Shown: positions 1 to 6,689 of the stretch, one piece after another
Layout: each line of letters begins with the position of its first letter
Position numbering within the stretch: the first letter of the stretch is position 1
Source of the DNA: Phenylobacterium sp.
Lineage (GTDB): Bacteria; Pseudomonadota; Alphaproteobacteria; Caulobacterales; Caulobacteraceae
Direction: 5' to 3'
DNA: 64,000 bases
Assembly: GCA_017991675.1 (NCBI GenBank)
Contig: JAGOQB010000002.1
Location: 186,001 to 250,000 of the forward strand
Translations under genes and position numbers: made by a program
The notes under the pieces: generated by a model
The model's database searches: none
Seen by the model: only the letters and a program-made list of their open reading frames with translations
What the model was told of the DNA's origin: nothing

Positions 1-1143
1 GTTCTCGGCCAGCCAGGCTCCCATCGCCTTGAGCCGCTCAAGCTGGGGCGCGGGGATCTGGGCGTCGTCGCCGCGCGGGCCGATGTTGAGCAGCAGGTTG
101 CCGCCCTTGGAGACGCTGTCGACCAGTTCGAGCAGCAGGTGTTCGGCGCTCTCGTAGTCGGCCTCGGTGTCGTTGCGGTTGAAGCCGAACGAATGGCTCA
201 TGCCGCGGGTCGCCTCCCACTTGCGATCCTGAATGTCGGCGAAGCGGACGTATTCGGGGGTGCGGAAGTCGCTGTGCGGCACCGGCGGCGGCACGACGCC
301 GCCCTCCCCACCGCCCTGCTTGGCGGCCTTGGCCTCGATCATGCGGTCGAGCACCCGGCGCGGCAACTTGTGGCGCAGCAGCCGGGCGGTGAAGGTCGGG
401 GTCTTCCAGCGGTCGTTGACCACTCCGTCGGGGACCGCGGCGTAGTAGTCGGAGAACAGCGCGTCGAGTTCGCCCTGGGAGGTCGGCCAGGAGATGTCGT
501 TCCAGAGCACGCTGGGCGCATAGCGTTCGACCAGTTCGCGGGTCTGGGCCGCGGCGTAGGCCGGATAGCGGCCGCCGGGGACCGAGCCGACGAAGTCCAT
601 CAGGGTGCGCAGCGGCTCGGGATTGAAGCTCCAGTCGATGCCGCCCGAATAGTAGACGCCGAAGCGCAGGCCCGCTCGGCGCACGGCGGCGGCCAGCTCT
701 CCGACCACGTCGCGCTCGGTGCTCCAGTCCCGGGCGTGCGGGTGAGGCACCCGCGAGGGCCACAGGCAGAAGCCGTCATGGTGTTTGGTGACCAGCACCA
801 CGTAGCGCGCGCCCGAGCCGGCGATCGCCTGCGCCCACGCGTCCGGATCCCACTGGCGCAGGCCGGCGAGGAACGGCTCGCGGAAATCACGATAGGGCGC
901 GGAGCCATAGGTGTCGCGATGGAACGCCGCCGAGGGCGTGTCCGGCGACTTGATCGCGTTCTCGTACCACTCGGTATAGGGCGAGAGCGCCACCGCCCGG
1001 CGATAGTCGGTGCGGAAGATGTCGGAGATCTTGCCGACCTTGGGCGCGAAGGCCGGGATCGAGAACAGGCCCCAATGGATGAAGACGCCGAACTTGGCGT
1101 CGTCGTACCAGCCCGGCGTCGCGCGCCCCGCAAACGCCCCCAT
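1..1143 (-). CDS. Alpha-L-fucosidase, GH29 (3' end outside window)
   Basis: The reverse strand is open from an ATG at 1143 to the window edge, giving 381 codons without a stop, so the C-terminus is missing. The N-terminus reads MGAFAGRATPGWYDDAKFGV, followed by IHWGLFSIPAF, the typical opening of GH29 fucosidases, which act on terminal alpha-L-fucose residues. Further GH29-like stretches are YVVLVTKHHDGFCLW near residue 100 and VLWNDISWP in the middle; the LWND aspartate is in the position expected for the nucleophile, by family knowledge. No signal peptide precedes the domain, so the visible start predicts a cytoplasmic enzyme. The next gene, a monooxygenase on the same strand, ends about 95 bases upstream of this start. 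No other glycan-utilisation gene is adjacent inside the window. Confidence 0.88.
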   Translation of the reverse strand, partial: MGAFAGRATPGWYDDAKFGVFIHWGLFSIPAFAPKVGKISDIFRTDYRRAVALSPYTEWYENAIKSPDTPSAAFHRDTYGSAPYRDFREPFLAGLRQWDPDAWAQAIAGSGARYVVLVTKHHDGFCLWPSRVPHPHARDWSTERDVVGELAAAVRRAGLRFGVYYSGGIDWSFNPEPLRTLMDFVGSVPGGRYPAYAAAQTRELVERYAPSVLWNDISWPTSQGELDALFSDYYAAVPDGVVNDRWKTPTFTARLLRHKLPRRVLDRMIEAKAAKQGGGEGGVVPPPVPHSDFRTPEYVRFADIQDRKWEATRGMSHSFGFNRNDTEADYESAEHLLLELVDSVSKGGNLLLNIGPRGDDAQIPAPQLERLKAMGAWLAEN

Positions 1144-1238
1144 GGCCGCCTCCCCTGCGCCCCGGCCGGCGTCGAGCGGCCGGCCGGGCTATCAGAACGG
1201 CGGGGCGGCGGCTTGGCAAGCCGCGTATCGACGTTCGG

Positions 1239-2723
1239 TCAGGCGGCGAGGTCCTGGCGGCCGCCGGCCTGGGGCCGGGAGAACTGCATGACCCCGTCGT
1301 CGACCGAGCCGAAGCGCAGGGCGACCAGGTCCAGGGCGTAGTTCTGATAGAGCTTCCAGGGCTTCTTAGTCCCCTGCTTGGGAAACTGGTCGATGCCGCG
1401 TTGGACGTAGCCGGAGGAGAAGTCGAGCCAGGGCGCCTCGCCCACCGTCGGGTCGGGCTTGGGCGTGCAGATCGGCTGACCGGTGCGATCCATGTGGTTC
1501 AGCAGGCGGCAGACGTACTCGCACGTCAGGTCGCACTTCAGCGTCCACGAGGCGTTGGTGTAGCCGAAGGCCGAGGCCAGGTTCGGCACGCCGCTGTACA
1601 TCATGCCCTTGTAGCTCATGGTCTTCGCCATATCGACGCGCTCGCCGTCGACGGTGACCCCAAGGCCGCTGAGCAACTGCAGCTTCAGGCCGGTGGCGGT
1701 GACGACGATGTCGGCGTCCAGCTGCTGGCCCGACTTCAGGCGGATGCCGGTCTTGGTGAAGGCTTCGATGTGGTCGGTGACCACCGAGGCCGAGCCGGCC
1801 TTGATGGCGTCGAACAGGTCGGCGTCGGGCACCAGGCAAAGGCGCTGGTCCCAGGGATTGTAGCTGGGGGTGAAGTGGGTCGCGACGTCGTAGTCGGGGC
1901 CCAGGTGCTGGCGGACCATGTCGATGATCTGCGCCTTGGTCTTCTCCGGCTTCTTGCGGGCCAGGTTGAAGAACAGCATGCCGAACAGGACGTTGCGCCA
2001 GCGGGTGATGGCGTAGGCGAGCTTGGCCGGGAGTTTGGCCCGCAGCCAGTTGGCGGCCGCGTCCTCGGCCGGGCGCGAGACCACATAGGTCGGCGAGCGC
2101 TGCAGCATGGTGACGTGGGCGGCGGTCCTGGCCATTTCCGGGACCAGGGTGACGGCGGTGGCGCCGCTGCCGATCACCACGACCTTCTTGCCGGAATAGT
2201 CGAGGTCTTCCGGCCACTTCTGGGGATGGACGATCTGGCCCTGGAACTGGTCAGTCCCGGCGAACTGCGGGGTGTAGCCCTCGGCGTAGTCGTAGTAGCC
2301 GGTGCACATGAAGAGGAAGTTGCAGGTCAGGCGGACCGCTTCCTTGTTCGGCCCGACCTGCGCCTCCACCGTCCAGCGGGCGTCGGCGGAGGACCAGGAC
2401 GCGCAGGTGACGTGGTGGCCATAGCGGATCTGGCGGTCGATGCCGTTCTCGACGGCGGTGTCGCGCACGTATTTCAGGATCGAGGGACCGTCGGCGATGG
2501 CCTTGGCCTCGCGCCACGGCTTGAAGGCGTAGCCGAGGGTGTACATGTCGCTGTCGGAGCGGATGCCGGGATAGCGGAACAGGTCCCAGGTGCCGCCGCT
2601 GGCCTCGCGCCCCTCGAGGATCGCATAGGTCTTGCCCGGACAGTTGGCCTGCAGGTGATAGCCCGCCCCGATCCCCGAAAGCCCGGCCCCGACGATCAGC
2701 ACGTCGAAATGTTCGCTGCCCAC
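1239..2723 (-). CDS. Flavin-containing Baeyer-Villiger monooxygenase (EthA-like)
   Basis: About 494 residues, close to the 489 of mycobacterial EthA. The N-terminus carries the FAD dinucleotide-binding motif GAGLSG (residues 12-17). The Baeyer-Villiger fingerprint FxGxxxHxxxWP is intact as FQGQIVHPQKWP at about 160-171, followed by an NADPH-binding GSGATA. FRYPGIRSDSDMYTLGY is typical of the EthA branch. The enzyme should insert oxygen next to ketones or oxidise thiocarbonyl compounds using NADPH and FAD in the cytosol; the substrate is unknown. The open frame runs upstream to 3005, but homology begins only at VGSEHFDVLIVG. I chose the GTG at 2723, which is preceded by AAAGG about eight bases away. 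GTG at 2732 and TTG at 2726 are alternatives. It is divergent from the NADH dehydrogenase across about 165 bases. Confidence 0.87.
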   Translation of the reverse strand: MGSEHFDVLIVGAGLSGIGAGYHLQANCPGKTYAILEGREASGGTWDLFRYPGIRSDSDMYTLGYAFKPWREAKAIADGPSILKYVRDTAVENGIDRQIRYGHHVTCASWSSADARWTVEAQVGPNKEAVRLTCNFLFMCTGYYDYAEGYTPQFAGTDQFQGQIVHPQKWPEDLDYSGKKVVVIGSGATAVTLVPEMARTAAHVTMLQRSPTYVVSRPAEDAAANWLRAKLPAKLAYAITRWRNVLFGMLFFNLARKKPEKTKAQIIDMVRQHLGPDYDVATHFTPSYNPWDQRLCLVPDADLFDAIKAGSASVVTDHIEAFTKTGIRLKSGQQLDADIVVTATGLKLQLLSGLGVTVDGERVDMAKTMSYKGMMYSGVPNLASAFGYTNASWTLKCDLTCEYVCRLLNHMDRTGQPICTPKPDPTVGEAPWLDFSSGYVQRGIDQFPKQGTKKPWKLYQNYALDLVALRFGSVDDGVMQFSRPQAGGRQDLAA

Positions 2724-2889
2724 CAATGTCACCTTTGAAATCGTCGCCCGGCCCCCCGGCCGGGATTCCTCAAACAATTGTTCGACATCATGCGCTCTCG
2801 GACGGCGTTCGCCAAATCGGGGGGCCGGCGGCTTGCGGGATCGGGCCGCGCGGCCTCTAGTGGGCGCCGCGCCGCAACCGGAGATGTTC

Positions 2890-4143
2890 ATGTCCCAGGC
2901 CGAGAAACCCCGCGTCGTGATCGTGGGCGGAGGCTTCGGCGGATTGGAGGCGGCCCGCGCCCTGGCCAGGGCGGACTGCCAGATCACCCTGATCGACCAG
3001 CGCAACTATCACCTGTTCCAGCCCTTGCTCTACCAGGTGGCGACGGCGGCGCTGTCGCCGTCGGAGATCGCCTGGCCGCTGCGCCATGTGCTGACCCGGC
3101 AGGCCAATGTGCGGGTGGTGATGAGCCGGGCCACGGGCGTCGACCTGGACGCGCGCAGGGTGACCACCGAGGCCGGCGAGTTTCCGTATGACCACCTGAT
3201 CATCGCCACCGGCGCGACCCACTCCTATTTCGGCAAACCGCAGTGGGAGAGCGCGGCGCCGGGCCTGAAGAGCCTGGAGGACGCCACCGAACTGCGCCGC
3301 CGGGTGCTGTCGGCGTTCGAGCGGGCCGAGACCGCCGCCCCGGAGCAGCGCGCGGCGCTGCTGACCTTCGTGGTGGTCGGCGGCGGGGCGACTGGGGTGG
3401 AAATGGCCGGCGCGGTCGCCGAACTGGCCCGCGACGCCCTGAGCCGCGACTTCCGGCAGATCGACCCCGGCCAGGCGCGGGTGCTGTTGGTCGAGGGCGG
3501 GCCGCGGGTGCTGCCGGCCCTGTCGCCCGACCTGTCGGCCTATGCGGAGGACGCGCTGGAGGACCTGGGCGTCGAGGTGCGCACCTCGGCCATGGTCACC
3601 GACCTCGACGCGCACGGAGTCGATCTGGGCGAGGCGCGGGTCGAGGCCGCGACGATCATCTGGGCGGCCGGGGTCGCGGCCTCGCCGCTGGCCGCCCGGC
3701 TGGCGGTCGAGCACGACCGCGCCGGCCGGGTGATGGTGGCGCCGGACCTGTCGGTTCCAGGCCATCCGGAGGTGTTCGTGGTCGGCGACGCCGCGGCCAT
3801 GGCCAGCAACGGCAAGCCGGTGCCCGGCATCGCGCCGGCCGCCAAGCAGGCGGGCAAGCATGCGGCCCGTCAGATCGCTGAACGCCTGGCCGGGCGGCCG
3901 GGCCAGGCGCCGTTCCGCTACGCCCATGCCGGGGACCTGGCGACCATCGGGCGGCACGCGGCGGCGGTGCAGATCGGCAAGGTGAAGCTGACCGGCTTCA
4001 TCGGCTGGGCGTTCTGGGGCGTGGCCCACGTCTACTTCCTGATCGGGCTGCGCAACCGCATCGCCGTGGCCTTCGACTGGGCGTGGAGCTGGCTGACCCG
4101 CCAGCGCAACATCCGCCTGATCGTGCAGCACCGGGGCCATTAA
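2890..4143 (+). CDS. ndh: Type II NADH:quinone oxidoreductase (NDH-2)
   Basis: A 417-residue single-subunit flavoprotein that passes electrons from NADH to the quinone pool without pumping protons. The first dinucleotide fold is VVIVGGGFGG near residue 10 (FAD). The NADH fold is VVVGGGATGVEMAG in the middle. FQPLLYQVATAAL and the late GDAAAM (FAD flavin contact) are NDH-2 signatures. The C-terminal segment, rich in W and F around GWAFWGVAHVYFLIGL, is the membrane-anchoring region. ATG codons exist at 2884 and 2890; GGAG at 2880-2883 lies six bases before the second, so I use 2890. The start is divergent from the monooxygenase. It would feed the quinol oxidase encoded near 50-54 kb. Confidence 0.92.
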   Translation: MSQAEKPRVVIVGGGFGGLEAARALARADCQITLIDQRNYHLFQPLLYQVATAALSPSEIAWPLRHVLTRQANVRVVMSRATGVDLDARRVTTEAGEFPYDHLIIATGATHSYFGKPQWESAAPGLKSLEDATELRRRVLSAFERAETAAPEQRAALLTFVVVGGGATGVEMAGAVAELARDALSRDFRQIDPGQARVLLVEGGPRVLPALSPDLSAYAEDALEDLGVEVRTSAMVTDLDAHGVDLGEARVEAATIIWAAGVAASPLAARLAVEHDRAGRVMVAPDLSVPGHPEVFVVGDAAAMASNGKPVPGIAPAAKQAGKHAARQIAERLAGRPGQAPFRYAHAGDLATIGRHAAAVQIGKVKLTGFIGWAFWGVAHVYFLIGLRNRIAVAFDWAWSWLTRQRNIRLIVQHRGH

Positions 4144-4194
4144 GGTGAAGCTTCGTCCCCTTGCCCGCTTGACCCCGCGCATGACGCGCGGTGA

Positions 4195-4216
4195 TGTAAC
4201 TCGTTACAGACCGGTC
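4195..4216. promoter_or_regulatory. Candidate TetR operator
   Basis: Two adjacent dyads lie just before the TetR start at 4236: TGTAAC-TC-GTTACA (4195-4208, perfect arms) and the self-complementary GACCGGTC (4209-4216). AGACCGGTC-type dyads are common targets of TetR-family repressors. Autoregulation by the gene at 4236 is an inference from position and symmetry. Confidence 0.45.
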
Positions 4217-4235
4217 GCTCACTGAAAGGCGGGAC

Positions 4236-4829
4236 ATGTCGGCGAGACCATCCAAGACGACGGCTGCCGCGCCCCGCTCGGCGCGCGACCGCATCTTCGA
4301 GGCGGCCCGCGACATGTTCTATCGCAAGGGCATCCGCGCGGTCGGCGTCGAGAGCATCGCCGCCGAGGCCGGAGCCACCAAGATGAGCCTCTATCGCAAC
4401 TTCCCCTCCAAGGACGAACTGGTCGCCGCGGTGCTGCGCGAACAGTCGCGCGAAGGCTGGGCCTGGTGGGACGAGATCGTCGGGCGCTTCGACACCCCGC
4501 GGGCCAAGCTGGAGGGGCTGTTCGACGCCTTTGCCGAGCGCTCGGAAAGCTCGGAGGCGCACGGCTGCGCGCTGTGCAACGCCGCGGTCGAGCTGCACGA
4601 GCCGGACCATCCGGCCTTCCTGGTCGCCAAGGCCCACAAGCTGGAGACCCGGCGGCGGCTGATCGAACTGGCCCGCGCGGCGGGCGCGGCCGACGACGAA
4701 CTGGGCGATGGGCTGCTGCTGCTGCTCGAGGGCTCGCACATGGCCCGTATCACCCTGGGCGGCGACGGCCCGGATCGGATGCTGCCGCGCGCGGCGCGCG
4801 CCCTGATCCGCGAATATGTCGACCGCTGA
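4236..4829 (+). CDS. TetR/AcrR family transcriptional regulator
   Basis: 197 residues, normal for the family. The N-terminal helix-turn-helix domain spans about residues 15-65, with RIFEAARDMFYRKGIRAVGV and the recognition helix region TKMSLYRNFPSKDEL. The C-terminal ligand-binding domain contains the pair of cysteines in HGCALCNAA, which may matter for sensing. It is a DNA-binding repressor of unknown ligand. A palindrome pair sits 20-40 bases before the start, suggesting autorepression. The upstream ndh gene ends about 90 bases away on the same strand, so it may be read through, but this is not shown. The start is ATG with GAAAGGCGGG upstream. Confidence 0.88.
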   Translation: MSARPSKTTAAAPRSARDRIFEAARDMFYRKGIRAVGVESIAAEAGATKMSLYRNFPSKDELVAAVLREQSREGWAWWDEIVGRFDTPRAKLEGLFDAFAERSESSEAHGCALCNAAVELHEPDHPAFLVAKAHKLETRRRLIELARAAGAADDELGDGLLLLLEGSHMARITLGGDGPDRMLPRAARALIREYVDR

Positions 4830-4837
4830 GGCCGACG

Positions 4838-4866
4838 AAAAAGGCCCGCTCGGACGAACGGGCCTT
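4838..4866 (-). terminator. Rho-independent terminator, chiefly for the minus-strand PEP-CTERM gene
   Basis: AAGGCCCG (4841-4848) pairs perfectly with CGGGCCTT (4859-4866) across a ten-base loop. Read on the minus strand, the stem is followed by a run of T, so it should end transcription of the gene at 4884-5675. On the plus strand it follows the TetR stop and could act weakly there too. Confidence 0.75.
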
Positions 4867-4883
4867 CTGGTCTCAGGCTGGGG

Positions 4884-5675
4884 TCAGGCCGCCAGCATCT
4901 GACGGCGACGGGACGAGCGGACCATGGTCCCCACGCCGCCGAAGCCGATGATCATCATCGCCCAGGTCGCCGGTTCCGGCACGCCGCTGGCGACGCTGTA
5001 GAGGTCGATCTTGCCGCGGATATAGGCGCTGTTGACCGCGTTCTCCTTGGTCCAGAACCCGCCGCTGGGCGAGCCGTCGACCAGGAAGCCGTCGAGGTTG
5101 AGCGTGTACTGCTTGTCGCCGATCTGGAAGACCTGGGAATTCGAGTTGAAGTTCATGGTCACGCGGTCGGCGCAGCCGTTGGCGTTGATCCCGCCGCCGT
5201 TCGCCTGGCCGTTGTCGCAGGGGTTCGCGTTGTTCGTCGTCTCGTTGTGCGAGAAATTGTACTCGAAGGTCTTGGCGCCCAGGAACGAGCCGTCGGCCCA
5301 GACATCGGTGGTGAAGCGCAGGCCGACGCCGGTGATCGACCCGCCGCTGCTGATCGGGAAGTTCACGTGCTGGAACTCGCCGATGTTCACCGCGCCCGAG
5401 GAATCGATGGCCTGGTCGAGGCTGGCCGAGAAGTCGGCGCCCACGAAGTTGTAGCCGCTCTGGCCGTAGCCCGTCGACTGACCCCAGCGGATCGTGCCGT
5501 CGCCGCCGTTGGCGGCGATGTTGACGTTCGCGCCGCCGACCGGGTCGAACCACGCGCCCGCGACGTTCTTGAACTCGACCTGCACCGCCGCGGCGGCCGG
5601 AGTGGCGACCGCGGCCGCGAGAACCAGGGCCGAAATCACGGCCGGCGCCTTTACCTGAAATTTGAGCGTACCCAC
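4884..5675 (-). CDS. THxN-like family PEPxxWA-CTERM protein
   Basis: 263 residues. An N-terminal signal peptide (ALVLAAAVATPAAAA) is followed by a beta-rich secreted domain. The C-terminus has the sorting signal VPEPATWAMMIIGFGG followed by a hydrophobic helix and an RSSRRR tail, the substrate form for an exosortase/archaeosortase-type system. The middle contains GEFQHVNFPI, FSHNET and INANGCADR, matching the protein at 61953-62723, so the two are paralogues. The paralogue has FTHNNWPI where this one has FQHVNFPI. By family knowledge such proteins are exported and anchored or released at the surface; the role is unknown. No exosortase gene lies in the window. The gene is followed by a good terminator. 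It has a 421-base upstream gap, likely holding its own promoter. Confidence 0.88.
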   Translation of the reverse strand: MGTLKFQVKAPAVISALVLAAAVATPAAAAVQVEFKNVAGAWFDPVGGANVNIAANGGDGTIRWGQSTGYGQSGYNFVGADFSASLDQAIDSSGAVNIGEFQHVNFPISSGGSITGVGLRFTTDVWADGSFLGAKTFEYNFSHNETTNNANPCDNGQANGGGINANGCADRVTMNFNSNSQVFQIGDKQYTLNLDGFLVDGSPSGGFWTKENAVNSAYIRGKIDLYSVASGVPEPATWAMMIIGFGGVGTMVRSSRRRQMLAA

Positions 5676-6096
5676 GCAGTCACCTTATCTGTTGCTCTAG
5701 ATTTCGGTCGATCTGCGCCGCATCACCGCCGCGGGCAACAAATGCTCTGTGCAATTTACAATTGTTCCAAACCGTTCCCCTGAGAGTTGTTTTTGCGGAG
5801 TTCGTTTCACTCAAATCAAAGGCCTCGCCAGCCGACACGCACCCAGGATGAGCGGCCGAGCGCCTCGCCTTTACATCCCGCTCCCGACCCTCCGCGCCAT
5901 TTTCGCCATCAGCATTTCGCCGCCGTCACGGTCGGAAAGACGCCGGCGACATGGCGCAGCTAGGCTTCGCAGCCACTTGGTCGCCGACTGCTGACACGCT
6001 TGGGCGTTCCTTCGCGCGACCTTCGCACGATCTGGACGCAGGCGGGCGACGCGGCGTAGCCGCGGCGCCCGCCGCGCAAGACTAACGAGAGGGACG
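5676..6096. other. Intergenic gap between divergent genes, with a GC-rich hairpin
   Basis: This 421-base stretch has no convincing gene. The first 150 bases are relatively AT-rich and should contain the promoter of the minus-strand PEP-CTERM gene. Near the right end, GGCGGGCG-A-CGCGG (6041-6054) pairs with CCGCG-G-CGCCCGCC (6060-6073), a 13-pair stem with one mismatch and a five-base loop, ending about 15 bases before the ribosome-binding site of the next gene. It could be a leader structure or a transcription stop. An open frame at 5749-5994 has no ribosome-binding site and no recognisable product. Confidence 0.5.
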
Positions 6097-6597
6097 ATGG
6101 ACAGACTTCAGCCGGCAGCCATGGACGCGCCGCGGTTCGTGGAACGCCCCTGGACCTTCGCAGGCCTGCGCCGCCGCCACGCCCGAAAGGCCGGCGTCCG
6201 AGGCGCCCTGGACGAGCACTGGTGCGCGGCGTCCGAACGCTTCGCCAAGGTCGGCGGGCGCAAGGACGGCGCGGGATACGGCCTCTACTACGATCTGTTC
6301 GCCCAGCGCGACGGCTTCGAGATGATCGCCGCGGTGGCGACCGCCGACGACGCCCGCCGCCCGGCGGCGTTCGAGCAGCTTCGGGTGCCGACCCGACGCT
6401 ATGCGGTGTTCGCCCACCTGGGACCGGTGAGCCGGCTGCGCAGCACCATCTGGACCGCCTGGTACGGCTGGCTGCCGAACCTTGGCCTGCGCTCGGCGGG
6501 CGACAGCCTGACCCCCGATTTCATCGAGGTCTATGGCGACGACGCGAGCAATACCGGCCGGCCGGCCATCGAGATCTGGTTCCCCGTCCGCGGTTGA
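6097..6597 (+). CDS. GyrI-like / AraC effector-binding domain protein
   Basis: 166 residues. The sequence has the stand-alone effector-binding (GyrI/SOUL-like) layout: YGLYYD near residue 67, then FEMIAAVATAD, then RRYAVFAHLGPVSRLRSTIW, and the end TPDFIEVYGDD...IEIWFPV, which matches the closing strand of GyrI-like domains. No DNA-binding domain is attached. Members bind small hydrophobic molecules, and some protect targets or hydrolyse toxins; the ligand here is unknown. GAGAGGG precedes the ATG at 6097. The N-terminal LRRRHARKAGVRGALDEHW is an oddly basic lead-in. Confidence 0.72.
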   Translation: MDRLQPAAMDAPRFVERPWTFAGLRRRHARKAGVRGALDEHWCAASERFAKVGGRKDGAGYGLYYDLFAQRDGFEMIAAVATADDARRPAAFEQLRVPTRRYAVFAHLGPVSRLRSTIWTAWYGWLPNLGLRSAGDSLTPDFIEVYGDDASNTGRPAIEIWFPVRG

Positions 6598-6689
6598 GAC
6601 CGTCCAAACTCGGCCGCGACGGCGCGCCAAATCGCCTGTAGAGAACGCCGTGCGTCGAAGTGACGTAACGACATTCTGAAAGTGCGCGC

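Noticed and set aside
5749..5994. 81-codon ORF in the gap before the GyrI-like gene
   Set aside because: No ribosome-binding site, no recognisable domain, and it overlaps the probable promoter region.
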